From assembly GCA_043719475.1 (NCBI GenBank), contig JAYSTS010000238.1:1-64000 (forward strand): DNA of 64,000 nt, written 5' to 3'. This document shows, piece by piece, positions 26,564-35,735 of this stretch. A program made the translations under genes and the position numbers. The stretch comes from SYFY01 sp043719475. Its GTDB lineage: Bacteria; Pseudomonadota; Gammaproteobacteria; Pseudomonadales; Azotimanducaceae. The notes beneath the pieces were generated by a model. It did not search any database. It saw only the letters and a list, made by a program, of their open reading frames with translations, and had not been told where the DNA came from. Within the stretch, counting starts at the first letter, position 1. Each line of letters starts with the position of its first letter.

Positions 26564-27414
26564 GACTGACTCAACAACCGACGCACTGGCATGGTTTCCG
26601 GTCGCACGCCTCTCCAGATCCAGAATGCTTCTGCAGCCTGTTCGATCAGCATCCCGAGGCCATCAATCGACTTACCTCGAGTAATGTCACGCGCCCACAG
26701 GTGAAACCGGGCGTTTGCTCCATAGACCATGTCGTAACAATCAGCAGTACGCGCGATTGCCGGGTCTATATCAGGGCGCGTATTGGCGGTTAGCGCTGCA
26801 GAAGTCCCGTTGATGACCAGGTCGAAGTGCGGTGTAGCGTTCGACAGTTCCACCGCCTCCAGTGGTATCGAATAGCGTTGCCTGAATACGTTTACAAGCT
26901 CTTCCGCGCGTTCCCGAGTCCGGTTTGCCACCGCGATCACGGCCGGTTTCGCGGCGAGCAGTTCCGGCAGAACACCTCGAACAGCACCACCGGCCCCGAG
27001 TACAAGTACCCGACGACCTGCAATACCAATCCCGTGAAACGCAAGATCCCGGACCAGACCCACGCCATCCGTGTTGAATCCTTTAAAACCTTCACCATCC
27101 CAATGGATGGTGTTGACCGCACGCGCCTCTATCGCGGACCTTGCACATCGCGGCTCTCCCAACCAGGCAAATGCATCGGCTTTGCAAGGGAGTGTCACGT
27201 TGAGCCCTTTCCCACCCTCGCGAAAGAATTGCTCAACCGTCGACACAAAACCGCCTTCCGGAATCAATAGGCGATCGTAGTGCATCGTCTGGCGGGTCAA
27301 CTCAGCAAACGCCGCGTGAATCTGCGGCGACCGGGAGTGACTCACCGGATTGCCGCACACCACGTATTCGTCAACAGAGGCCGAAGGTCTTTCCGAAGGG
27401 ATCTCGATCTTCAT
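26560..27414 (-). CDS. aroE: Shikimate dehydrogenase
   Basis: 284 residues from ATG 27414; the longer frame to 27606 runs into dprA. Substrate motif YVVCGNPVSHSRSPQIHAAF and the catalytic region TLPCKADAF are present, where the usual NVTxPxK lysine lies in VTLPCK. The NADP-binding region VLVLGAGGAVRGVL and NRT (for NADP phosphate) are also seen. It reduces 3-dehydroshikimate in aromatic amino acid synthesis. It begins 17 bases after the dprA stop. Confidence 0.95.
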   Translation of the reverse strand: MKIEIPSERPSASVDEYVVCGNPVSHSRSPQIHAAFAELTRQTMHYDRLLIPEGGFVSTVEQFFREGGKGLNVTLPCKADAFAWLGEPRCARSAIEARAVNTIHWDGEGFKGFNTDGVGLVRDLAFHGIGIAGRRVLVLGAGGAVRGVLPELLAAKPAVIAVANRTRERAEELVNVFRQRYSIPLEAVELSNATPHFDLVINGTSAALTANTRPDIDPAIARTADCYDMVYGANARFHLWARDITRGKSIDGLGMLIEQAAEAFWIWRGVRPETMPVRRLLSQS

Positions 27415-27430
27415 GGTTGCAGACAAAAGC

Positions 27431-28483
27431 TCACAGCGCACGGGCGCGGCGACTATACCCACCGCTCGATCCGTCGACAAACCCTGCCAATTCCAGTTCG
27501 ACGAGCGCCAGCGCCGCTTCGCCGAGCGACAGGGAGGACTTTGTCGCCAACACGTCCAATGGCAAGGATTCGATATCGAGAATCTCCCATATCCTTTGCG
27601 CTTCACCCGAAACAGTTATTGGTTCTGCCGCCTCCTTTGGCAAACCCAGTTCCTCAAGCAGTGTATCGATGGAGTCCAGCAATCCCGCTCCTTCGCGTAT
27701 CAATCTGTGGCACCCGCGACTTTGATCGGTGAGGATCGAACCGGGTACCGCCAGCACATCACGCCCCTGCTCCAACGCCATTCTGGCCGTGATCAGCGAG
27801 CCGCTTTGCTCGCCCGCTTCGATGACGATGATGGTTTCGCACAAGCCACTGATGATGCGATTGCGCTCGGGAAAAAACTGCTTCCGCGGCTCCTGATCTG
27901 GGTGGTATTCACTGATCAGTAAGCCATTACTATCGCGAATTCTCTCAGCAAGCTGACGATTGGCCGCCGGATAAACTCGTTGCACGCCACATCCGAAAAC
28001 CGCAACAGTCGTGCCGCCTGCCGCAAGCGCCGCCGCATGTGCCGCAGAATCGATGCCAAGTGCGAGGCCACTGACCACAATGACGCCGCGAGCTGCGAGC
28101 GCCGCACTCACCTCACGTGCAGTGGTAAGGCCAGATTGTGTGGCACGCCTTGCTCCGACTACGCCCACGCATCTGCGCATCAAGGCGTCGACCGCACCGC
28201 TGAAAAACAAGACTGCCGGAGGATCCGGTATTTCCCGGAGCAGCGCCGGGAACCGGGGCTCATCGAAGTGGATTGCGCTGACACCCTGGCTAGCCAGCCG
28301 CTCAAGTCGCGCAGCCGCCCTCTCGAGCTGGGCTGGCGAAGTTTGTTCTTGCAGTCTGGTCAGCGGTGTCGTCCGGAGCTCACGCGCCGACATACGCTCT
28401 AACGCGGCGAGGTAGATCGCGATCCGGGAAGTAAGCAGCACCGTTTCCAAGGAGTATCGACCGCTGATCTGGCTGGGCAACAA
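27431..28483 (-). CDS. dprA: DNA processing protein DprA (Smf)
   Basis: 350 residues. The Rossmann-like DprA core is clear: GARRATQSG, SGLALGIDSAAH, GCGVQRVYPAANRQL, LISEYHPDQEP, FPERNRIISGL and SGSLITARMALEQGRDV. A small winged-helix-like C-terminal domain follows (about 290-345). DprA loads RecA on incoming single-stranded DNA during transformation. The start is uncertain: TTG at 28483 and 28480, with no strong ribosome binding site. It stands in the usual gammaproteobacterial block between the LysM gene and aroE. Confidence 0.93.
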   Translation of the reverse strand: MLPSQISGRYSLETVLLTSRIAIYLAALERMSARELRTTPLTRLQEQTSPAQLERAAARLERLASQGVSAIHFDEPRFPALLREIPDPPAVLFFSGAVDALMRRCVGVVGARRATQSGLTTAREVSAALAARGVIVVSGLALGIDSAAHAAALAAGGTTVAVFGCGVQRVYPAANRQLAERIRDSNGLLISEYHPDQEPRKQFFPERNRIISGLCETIIVIEAGEQSGSLITARMALEQGRDVLAVPGSILTDQSRGCHRLIREGAGLLDSIDTLLEELGLPKEAAEPITVSGEAQRIWEILDIESLPLDVLATKSSLSLGEAALALVELELAGFVDGSSGGYSRRARAL

Positions 28484-28523
28484 TGATCACTGCGGCTTGT
28501 TTTACAACAGGTACGCCTTCAGC

Positions 28524-28544
28524 CCCGCACTTTGGCAGTGCGGG
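28524..28544. terminator. GC-rich hairpin between the LysM gene and dprA
   Basis: A perfect 8-bp inverted repeat, cccgcact (28524-28531) with agtgcggg (28537-28544), encloses a 5-nt loop. It lies between the LysM stop and the dprA start. No T-run follows on the minus strand, so it may be a weak terminator, attenuator or RNA-stability element. Confidence 0.45.
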
Positions 28545-28582
28545 TCTATACGGACTGGCAGACTAAGTCCGCCAAGCCGTCT

Positions 28583-29722
28583 TCAGGGATTGCGAACTTC
28601 GTCGTTTACAGACAGCGGGCGCTCTGTCTCCAGCACGATTCCGTAAGAGAGCTTCTCGAAGGACCGATAAATCATGAGCAAGCCGGCTCGCTCACTGGGA
28701 AGACGAATGGTTTCTTTGGCAATCCTGTCCTTCGCCAGCGCCCCACGCTTGTAGATCGCCAGCACATTTCCCATTTCGAGATTTTCTCGAGCGCCGCGGT
28801 TAATGACGACAACGTCATACTGTCCGACTTGCGAGACCCCGGAGAACACCGAAATGATTTCTCCGTCTATCGTGCCCGATGGCGCGCTGGGAAAGAAGTT
28901 CGAGTCCAGACGACGCTCTTCCGTTGGCAGAACACGATCACCGATCTGAACTTCCTCGCGACTACTCTGTACCAGCATCGTCGCCACATCATCGTGTTGA
29001 TCGACAGCTTGCCCAAGTCCGATGTACGTCGCTTCGCGGCCGAGGAACTCTCTGGTATTTGGGTCAATATAGACAGGCCCGCGGCGGACATAATTGAAGC
29101 TCTCGCTATCAGCGAGCAACCCACGAACATAAAGTCGGTCGCCGGCCCCAAGAATCAGGCGTTCGCTGGCTCCTTGAACAACGTACGGGGCGGCGTTGAG
29201 CTCTTCTTCGGTGACGATGCGGTTCTGGACCAACCAGCTCTGCACCGCATCGAGCTTGATAGTGGGTATCGCCGTTTCCAATGGACTCGAGCGAATCTCA
29301 GGCTGCAGTCCACCTGCGGTGGAGCCGCCAAGTCGACCGGCGTCACCGCGTTCCAGCTGCAATCTGGGCTGTCCATCGACATACACGAGATGAATACTGT
29401 CGCCGGGGTAGATAAGGTGCGGGTTTTCGATCTGGGGATTGACCTGCCACAACTCGGGCCACAGCCACGGTCGCTGTAGGAACCGACCGGAGATGTCCCA
29501 CAGGGTGTCACCCTTGACGACCGTATAGACGTCTGGGTGGTCATCACGCAGATACTGGCCCAGATTGCCCGCAGGTTCACTTGCAACTGACGAAGAGGCC
29601 ACTGACAACGAGGCAACTGACAAAGACATGCACGTCAAAAAAAAGAGTATCGACGACAAAAGCCGAAGACCAGATGGTTGCAACAACCGGCGCGCTAACG
29701 TAACACTGCCATTCAAACGCAT
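28583..29722 (-). CDS. LysM-domain exported protein
   Basis: 379 residues with a signal peptide (about 20-48) that is lengthened by repeated Ser-Val-Ala-Ser units. A single LysM domain follows (about 62-115), with DVYTVVKGDTLWDISGRF and a variant insert RPWLWPELWQVNPQIENPH, the form found in the gene beside dprA in many gammaproteobacteria. The long C-terminal part (about 150-379) is a beta-rich domain of unknown role. LysM binds peptidoglycan, so it acts in the cell envelope. It is divergent from def. Confidence 0.85.
   Translation of the reverse strand: MRLNGSVTLARRLLQPSGLRLLSSILFFLTCMSLSVASLSVASSSVASEPAGNLGQYLRDDHPDVYTVVKGDTLWDISGRFLQRPWLWPELWQVNPQIENPHLIYPGDSIHLVYVDGQPRLQLERGDAGRLGGSTAGGLQPEIRSSPLETAIPTIKLDAVQSWLVQNRIVTEEELNAAPYVVQGASERLILGAGDRLYVRGLLADSESFNYVRRGPVYIDPNTREFLGREATYIGLGQAVDQHDDVATMLVQSSREEVQIGDRVLPTEERRLDSNFFPSAPSGTIDGEIISVFSGVSQVGQYDVVVINRGARENLEMGNVLAIYKRGALAKDRIAKETIRLPSERAGLLMIYRSFEKLSYGIVLETERPLSVNDEVRNP
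29584..29628. repeat. Three imperfect 15-bp repeats in the LysM signal-peptide coding region
   Basis: Units begin at 29584, 29599 and 29614, each close to caactgacaaagagg. On the coding strand they encode the SVAS-containing pentads at the end of the signal peptide. The 15-base unit keeps the reading frame when copies are gained or lost. Confidence 0.7.
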
Positions 29723-29931
29723 GTCGCAAATACCCCCGGTAGTTTCGTCCGCGCTATCCTGGTTGCTTGTGCGTCGCCTAAGATGCGCCCTGAGAAGTCC
29801 GCCGCCTGTCGCAGCATGACGCTAAGCGTTATGCGAAAGTGGTAGGCACTGCACCAAAAAAGCTATAACCAACGCAATCTTAGCAGCACGAATTACACCA
29901 ATACTAGAGATAGGTCACGTAGCGAAGAATC
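29723..29931. other. Divergent intergenic region between the LysM gene and def
   Basis: This 209-base region must hold promoters for both directions. The half near def is AT-rich (29855-29915). TATAAC near 29866 is a possible -10 element, but I see no matching -35, so no promoter is called. Confidence 0.4.
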
Positions 29932-30435
29932 ATGGCGATCCTTGAGATTCTGGAGTTTCCCGATGTACGCCTTCGAACACAGGCTCGAAGAGTAGGCAGT
30001 GTCGATCGACGTATTCGCAAGCTGGTTGACGACATGTTCGAGACCATGTACGCCGCACCAGGCATTGGCCTCGCCGCTTCACAAGTTAACGTACACGAAC
30101 AAGTCATCGTCATCGACACCTCCGAACACAAGAATGAGCCTCTGGCGTTCATCAATCCCGTGCTCGAATTGTCTGGCGCCGCCGTTGAATCCGACGAAGG
30201 GTGTCTCTCAGTCCCCGGATTTTATGAACCGGTCGAACGCCGCGAGTTTGTTCGTGTGAGCGCTCTGGACCGAAATGGACAGCCATTTTCCATGGACACG
30301 TCGGGCCTGCTCTCAATCTGTCTCCAGCACGAACGGGACCATCTGCTGGGCAAACTGTTCGTCGATTATCTCTCTGGTCTGAAACGTACGCTCATTCGCA
30401 GAAAGCTCGAGAAACTACATCGGCAAACGACCTGA
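29932..30435 (+). CDS. def: Peptide deformylase
   Basis: 167 residues with the three metal-site motifs: GIGLAASQ (44-51), EGCLSVPG with ligand C91, and QHERDHLLG with H133, E134 and H137. It removes the formyl group from nascent proteins at the ribosome. It is the first gene of def-fmt-rsmB-trkA-trkH. Its TGA overlaps the fmt ATG (TGATG). Confidence 0.96.
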   Translation: MAILEILEFPDVRLRTQARRVGSVDRRIRKLVDDMFETMYAAPGIGLAASQVNVHEQVIVIDTSEHKNEPLAFINPVLELSGAAVESDEGCLSVPGFYEPVERREFVRVSALDRNGQPFSMDTSGLLSICLQHERDHLLGKLFVDYLSGLKRTLIRRKLEKLHRQTT

Positions 30436-31418
30436 TGTCTCTCCGTGTGGTCTTTGCTGGCACCCCAGAATTCGCGGCGACCATACTGCAACACCTGCTC
30501 AAGGCGGATATCAAACCCGTTCGTGTGCTGACACAACCGGATCGTCCCCAGGGCAGAGGGCGAAAACTCACCGCTCCGCCAGTAAAACGGCTGGCTCTTG
30601 AAGCAGGCATCGAGGTTTTGCAACCGGCCACTTTGAGTCGACGCAGGCCTGAGGGAGAGACTGCTCTTTCGGCCATTCTCGCGGAGCCATTTGATGTATT
30701 GGTTGTTGCCGCGTACGGCCTCATGATTCCCCGCCCTCTGCTTGAGCACCCAACCTATGGCGCGGTCAACGTCCACGCCTCGTTGTTACCTCGATGGCGA
30801 GGCGCGGCCCCAGTGGAGTACGCGATCATGGCCAACGACACGGAGACTGGTGTAACGCTCATGCAGATGGACGCCGGGCTGGACACCGGCCCGTTGTTGG
30901 CCCACGCGGCGTGCCTGATCTCAACCACAATTACCGGGCCAGAGCTTACGATCCGACTCGCCGAACTCGGTGGTCGGCTTTTAACAGGCGCGCTGCCGAA
31001 CCTCGGCGGAATGAACGCTCAACCTCAAGACGAGGCCCAGGCGACACATGCGCCCAAACTGCGGGCTGCAGATGCCATCATCGACTGGTCCCGGTCTTCG
31101 ACCGCGATCCACAATCAAGTGCGCGCACTAGCTGATCGACAGACGGCTGAAACCAAGCTCCCAGCTGACGCTGGGGCAGTTCGCCTGCGCGTGCTTCAGA
31201 GCGAAATTCTGGCCACGTCGCATTCGAAACCGGCCGGGACAATTCTCGAGAGTACGTCGAAAGACTCCATTGCCGTCGCCTGCGGAGACGGTGTACTGGG
31301 GTTGCGACGACTCCAGTTGAGCATCGGTAAGGGAGCGCTCTTGAGCGCTGCAGAGGCCAGGAACGGGTTCGGCAGGCTGCTGGCCTCCGGCAAACAACTG
31401 GGCGAGACTTCTCCTTGA
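30435..31418 (+). CDS. fmt: Methionyl-tRNA formyltransferase
   Basis: 327 residues. The N-terminal formyltransferase domain carries FAGTPEFA and the catalytic triad N112, H114 (VNVHASLLPRWRGAAP) and D150 (MDAGLDTGPLL). The C-terminal OB-like domain binds tRNA. It formylates Met-tRNAfMet with 10-formyl-THF and works with the adjacent def. It is coupled on both sides by stop-start overlaps. Confidence 0.96.
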   Translation: MSLRVVFAGTPEFAATILQHLLKADIKPVRVLTQPDRPQGRGRKLTAPPVKRLALEAGIEVLQPATLSRRRPEGETALSAILAEPFDVLVVAAYGLMIPRPLLEHPTYGAVNVHASLLPRWRGAAPVEYAIMANDTETGVTLMQMDAGLDTGPLLAHAACLISTTITGPELTIRLAELGGRLLTGALPNLGGMNAQPQDEAQATHAPKLRAADAIIDWSRSSTAIHNQVRALADRQTAETKLPADAGAVRLRVLQSEILATSHSKPAGTILESTSKDSIAVACGDGVLGLRRLQLSIGKGALLSAAEARNGFGRLLASGKQLGETSP

Positions 31419-32731
31419 GCCCAGGACCCGTCCACAGATCCGGAACTGAGCCCGCCCAGCGCGGGGCTGTCGCCCGCGCAAACGCAGCCCGACTGCTGGC
31501 CGAGTGCTGCTCACCCCCGTTCCCTGGAATCGATGGGTTATTGTCTGAAGCTGACGCACTCCCCGCCACACGGGAGCTGGTTTTCGGTGTCCTTCGACAC
31601 TATTTTTCCCTACGGGAGATCGTCAGTGCACATCTAGCGAAACCTCTCGCAGCTAGAGATCAGGACGTTCTCTGTTTGTTGTTAGTGGGCGCTTACCAGC
31701 TTGCAGATTCACATACTGCTGCGCATGCCGCAGTCAACGAGACGGTTGAGGCCGCACGGAACCTTGGCAAGCCTTGGGCCAGTGGCCTCGTGAATGGTGT
31801 GCTGCGTTCACTTCAGCGCCGACACCAGGAGGGCGTTTCCCTACTGAATCGTTCCATTGATTTGCCGGGCTGGCTCGAGCACCGGATCCGAAGAGAGTAC
31901 CCCACCCAAGCCCGCGAACTGTTCCTTTCGTTTCTTGATCGTCCACCCATGACGATCAGGATCAACGTCCTCAAACAATCCGTCGCAGAATACCTCGCGC
32001 TCCTCGACGCCATGAATGTGAGCTGGAAAGCGTCGTGGCTACCAGAGTCGGTGACCCTCGACCGCCCCATCCGCCAGCAGGAACTTCCTGGCTATGCAGA
32101 CGGCGCAGTATCGGTTCAGGATGCTGCTGCTCAGTTCGCTGCGCGGTTGCTGTCGGTGCCTGAAGGGGGGCGAGTGCTGGATACCTGCGCCGCCCCCGGG
32201 GGGAAGTTATTTCATCTGATGGAGCGCCATCCCAAGGCGACGTTTGTGGCGCTGGAGTCTTCGAGCGATCGGCTGGAGTGGTTGCTCCGCGAAGCCAAAC
32301 GGCTCTGTCAAACCGAACGATTGCTCGCACTCCAGACGGATGCACGCAATGCTGACTGGTGGGATGGTCAGATGTTTGATCGCATCCTGCTGGATGCGCC
32401 GTGCACGGGCCTCGGAACTTTGCGCAGGCATCCCGATATAAAACTGCATCGCATCGAAGGAGACGCTGGCGCGAGTCAGTTATTGCAGCGTGGGTTACTC
32501 ACCTCGGCATGGCGATTTCTCGCTCCAGGCGGTCTGTTGTTGTACGTCACCTGTTCGATTCTCGCAGAAGAAAACGACGACGTTGTCCAGCCATTCCTCG
32601 CCGCTCAATCGGATGCTTCTGCGACCAAGATGCAATTGCCCGCGGGTTTTGCCACGGCAGTAGGCTGGCAGACGCTGCCAACCGATCCGCGAACCGACGG
32701 GCTGTATTTTTCGCTCCTCCAAAAAGCCTGA
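31415..32731 (+). CDS. rsmB: 16S rRNA (cytosine-967-C5) methyltransferase RsmB
   Basis: 438 residues. A NusB-like RNA-binding domain (about 20-155) precedes the SAM-dependent methyltransferase domain, with DTCAAPGGK, the PC loop DAPCTGLGTLRRHPD, and the catalytic cysteine in VTCSIL. It methylates C967 of 16S rRNA. The start is TTG at 31415, overlapping the fmt stop (TTGA), supported mainly by that coupling. Confidence 0.95.
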   Translation: MSPGPVHRSGTEPAQRGAVARANAARLLAECCSPPFPGIDGLLSEADALPATRELVFGVLRHYFSLREIVSAHLAKPLAARDQDVLCLLLVGAYQLADSHTAAHAAVNETVEAARNLGKPWASGLVNGVLRSLQRRHQEGVSLLNRSIDLPGWLEHRIRREYPTQARELFLSFLDRPPMTIRINVLKQSVAEYLALLDAMNVSWKASWLPESVTLDRPIRQQELPGYADGAVSVQDAAAQFAARLLSVPEGGRVLDTCAAPGGKLFHLMERHPKATFVALESSSDRLEWLLREAKRLCQTERLLALQTDARNADWWDGQMFDRILLDAPCTGLGTLRRHPDIKLHRIEGDAGASQLLQRGLLTSAWRFLAPGGLLLYVTCSILAEENDDVVQPFLAAQSDASATKMQLPAGFATAVGWQTLPTDPRTDGLYFSLLQKA

Positions 32732-32866
32732 TCAATCGCGTCAGGGGCCATAACCGACATTCAGATCATTCAATCGAGCGACTTGTTACGGACCAGCGAT
32801 ACCGGAACAATGCGCGCTCGCGATAATTCATCGCTCAACCGCAACAAGGGGCGGCATCACGCGACT

Positions 32867-34240
32867 ATGAAGATACTGATTCTTGGTGCTGGCCAGGTTG
32901 GCGGTACTCTCGCAGAACATCTCGCCGGTGAATCGATCGATGTGACACTGGTCGATACCGATGCCGCCAGACTGCAGGCACTTCGGGATCGATTAGACAT
33001 TCAGACTGTCCACGGCTTTGCCGCGCACCCTGACGTGTTGCAACGCGCAGGTGCCGAGGATGCAGAAATGCTCATCGCAGTCACCTCGAGCGACGAAGTG
33101 AACATGGTGGCCTGCCAAGTCTGTTACACCCAGTTTCGAACACCCACAAAGATCGCTCGCGTTCGGTCCGCAAGCTACATGAGGCTGGAGAATTTTTTCA
33201 CCAATGAGCACATGCCAATCGATGTGCTCATCAATCCAGAGCGTGTCGTTACCGACAGTATCCGCCTGTTGCTCGAACACCCTGGCGCTCTGCAGGTTCT
33301 CGACTTTGCTGATGGTCGCGTCAAGCTGGTCGCGATGCGTGCCTATTTCGGCGGTCCGCTGGTGGGTCGCGAATTGCGAGTGCTGCGTGAGCATATGCCA
33401 AACGCGGACACACGCGTGGCCGCGATCTTTCGACGCGGCAAGGCAATCACTCCTACCGGTGACACCGTGATCGAAGCGGATGATGAAGTCTTTTTCATCG
33501 CGGCAACTGAGCACATCAACACCGTGATGGCAGAGCTTCGACGCGTAGAAAAACCTTTTAAACGCATTGCCATCGCTGGTGGCGGGCATATCGGGTCACA
33601 TCTCGCGCTCCAGATCGAAAATCAGTTTTCAACCAAGCTCATCGAATTCAGCCGCCCGCGATGTGAAGAGCTTGCGTCATCACTGAAGCACTCGGTGGTG
33701 TTGCACGGCGATGCGACAGATCGTGATTTGCTGGTGCAAGAAAACATCGATCAGTGTGACGCATTCTGTGCGCTTACGAACGACGACGAGGTGAACATCA
33801 TGTCGTCACTGATGGCAAAACAACTGGGCGTGCGACAGGTGATCACACTTATTGGCAAGCCCGCCTACGTCGATCTGGTGCAGGGCGGTGAAATTGATAT
33901 CGCGATCTCTCCACAACAGGCAACCACAAGTTCTATCCTTACCTATATTCGACGTGCGGATATCGCCCGGGTGCACAGTCTTCGCCGGGGCGCAGCCGAA
34001 GCCATGGAGGCCGTTGCACACGGTGATCGCCGAAGTAGCAAATTGGTGGGGCGCAAACTGGCCGAGATTGCGTTACCTGTCGGCGCCAGCATCGGCGCTC
34101 TGGTGCGCGGGGAAGAGGTAATCATCGCTCACGATGACGTCATCGTTAACGCCGAGGATCACGTGATCTTGTTTCTGGCTGACAAGTATCAGGTGGCTGC
34201 GATCGAGAAGTTGTTCCAGGTCGGAATTTCCTTTTTCTAG
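32867..34240 (+). CDS. trkA: Trk potassium uptake regulator TrkA
   Basis: 457 residues from ATG 32867; the in-frame TTG at 32783 gives an unlikely extension. There are two RCK units, each a Rossmann NAD-binding domain (MKILILGAGQVGGTLAEHL, and IAIAGGGHIGSHLALQIE at about residue 232) followed by a TrkA_C ligand domain. It is a peripheral inner-membrane gating subunit of the Trk K+ channel. It stands 3 bases ahead of trkH. Confidence 0.95.
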   Translation: MKILILGAGQVGGTLAEHLAGESIDVTLVDTDAARLQALRDRLDIQTVHGFAAHPDVLQRAGAEDAEMLIAVTSSDEVNMVACQVCYTQFRTPTKIARVRSASYMRLENFFTNEHMPIDVLINPERVVTDSIRLLLEHPGALQVLDFADGRVKLVAMRAYFGGPLVGRELRVLREHMPNADTRVAAIFRRGKAITPTGDTVIEADDEVFFIAATEHINTVMAELRRVEKPFKRIAIAGGGHIGSHLALQIENQFSTKLIEFSRPRCEELASSLKHSVVLHGDATDRDLLVQENIDQCDAFCALTNDDEVNIMSSLMAKQLGVRQVITLIGKPAYVDLVQGGEIDIAISPQQATTSSILTYIRRADIARVHSLRRGAAEAMEAVAHGDRRSSKLVGRKLAEIALPVGASIGALVRGEEVIIAHDDVIVNAEDHVILFLADKYQVAAIEKLFQVGISFF

Positions 34241-34242
34241 CA

Positions 34243-35688
34243 GTGCACTTATCCGCCATCCTACGCGTCACCGGTATTCTGCTCAGCGCCTTCAGCCTGA
34301 CGTTGTTGGCGCCCGTGGCGGTAGCTTTGATCTACGGGGAAGCCACGACGACTGAGTTCGGCGCACTCTTCTTGCTAACCGGTGGTGTGGGCTGTGCCCT
34401 TTGGTTGGCCTTTCGCGGAGGTTCTGACTTACGCAGCGGTGATGGCTTTGTCGTTACGGTTTTGTTCTATCTGATTCTGGCACTGTTTGGTGCATTGCCC
34501 TTCATGTTTGACAAGACGCTCAACGCGAGCTTTACCGATGCCGTGTTCGAATCCATGTCGGGGCTGACAACGACTGGTGCAACAGTATTTACGAACCTGG
34601 ACTCGCTGCCGAAATCCCTTCTTTTTTATCGTCAGTTACTGCAATGGTTTGGTGGTATGGGCATCATTGTCCTGGCGGTTGCCATTTTGCCGATGCTGGG
34701 TGTTGGCGGAATGCAGCTGTATCGCGCTGAATCGCCTGGCCCCGTCAAGGATAACAAGCTGACGCCACGCATCGCCGGTACGGCAAAGGCGCTATGGATG
34801 ATTTATATCTCATTGACAGTCACTTGCGCGGCGGCTTACTACGCCTTCGGGATGGATGCATTCGACGCGATCTGTCATGCCTTTTCTACAGTCGCCATAG
34901 GTGGTTATTCCACTCATGATTTGAGTCTGGGCTACTTCAACAACACATCGATCGAAATCATCGCCATGCTGTTCATGGTGCTGTCCGCCATCAATTTTGG
35001 GCTTCACTTTTCGGTTGTCAGACAGGGAAACCTTGCCCTGTACTGGAAAGACCCTGAGGCCAAATCCTTCCTCGGACTGATGGTCGCGGGCTCCGCAATT
35101 GTGGTGTGGATCCTCAGCCAGAATCCAACAATCACGGACAGCCCTATCCTGGACGGCGCTTTTCACTTCGTCTCCATTGCAACAACTACCGGTTTTGCAA
35201 CTACGGACTACTCGGGATGGCCAACCGGTGCACTGATCGTCCTCCTCTCGGCCTCTATTGCCGGAGGCTGTGCAGGTTCTGCGGCTGGAGGTCTCAAGAT
35301 CATACGGGTCATGCTGATCTATCTGCAGGGTGTGCGGGAGGTAAGGACACTGGTGCATCCCAATGGCGTGTTCGTCGTAAAGCTCGGCTCATCGCCAGTA
35401 TCTGACCGTGTAGTCGCCGCCGTGTGGAGTTTCTGCGCGGTTTACGCTCTGAGCTTTTTTGTCCTGTTCATTCTTGTAGGTATTGTTTCTGATCTCGACT
35501 TTGAATCTGCATTTTCAGCCGTTGCGGCTTGTCTGAACAACGTCGGACCCGGTCTAGGCCACGTCATGTCCAATTATCAATCGGTGAATGATCCGACAAA
35601 GTGGATTCTCGCGTTCACCATGCTACTCGGCCGACTTGAGATCTTTACGCTGCTGGTACTCCTGACGCCTACGTTCTGGCGACGTTGA
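34243..35688 (+). CDS. trkH: Trk potassium uptake channel subunit TrkH
   Basis: 481 residues with about ten to twelve hydrophobic segments. Four pore loops with selectivity-filter glycines are visible, including SMSGLTTTGATVF, FSTVAIGGYSTHD, ATTTGFATTDY and the last near LNNVGPGLG, and AGGCAGSAAGGLKIIR follows the third. It forms the K+ channel gated by TrkA. The start is GTG 34243, directly after trkA. Confidence 0.95.
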   Translation: MHLSAILRVTGILLSAFSLTLLAPVAVALIYGEATTTEFGALFLLTGGVGCALWLAFRGGSDLRSGDGFVVTVLFYLILALFGALPFMFDKTLNASFTDAVFESMSGLTTTGATVFTNLDSLPKSLLFYRQLLQWFGGMGIIVLAVAILPMLGVGGMQLYRAESPGPVKDNKLTPRIAGTAKALWMIYISLTVTCAAAYYAFGMDAFDAICHAFSTVAIGGYSTHDLSLGYFNNTSIEIIAMLFMVLSAINFGLHFSVVRQGNLALYWKDPEAKSFLGLMVAGSAIVVWILSQNPTITDSPILDGAFHFVSIATTTGFATTDYSGWPTGALIVLLSASIAGGCAGSAAGGLKIIRVMLIYLQGVREVRTLVHPNGVFVVKLGSSPVSDRVVAAVWSFCAVYALSFFVLFILVGIVSDLDFESAFSAVAACLNNVGPGLGHVMSNYQSVNDPTKWILAFTMLLGRLEIFTLLVLLTPTFWRR

Positions 35689-35735
35689 CGCCAACAGGAA
35701 GCTGGCTTCTACTTCTATCTGGATTTCTCCTGCGG

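Noticed and set aside
34163..34174. gatcacgtgatc palindrome in trkA
   Set aside because: Coding sequence for a normal TrkA segment; flanks do not match parS or a known operator.
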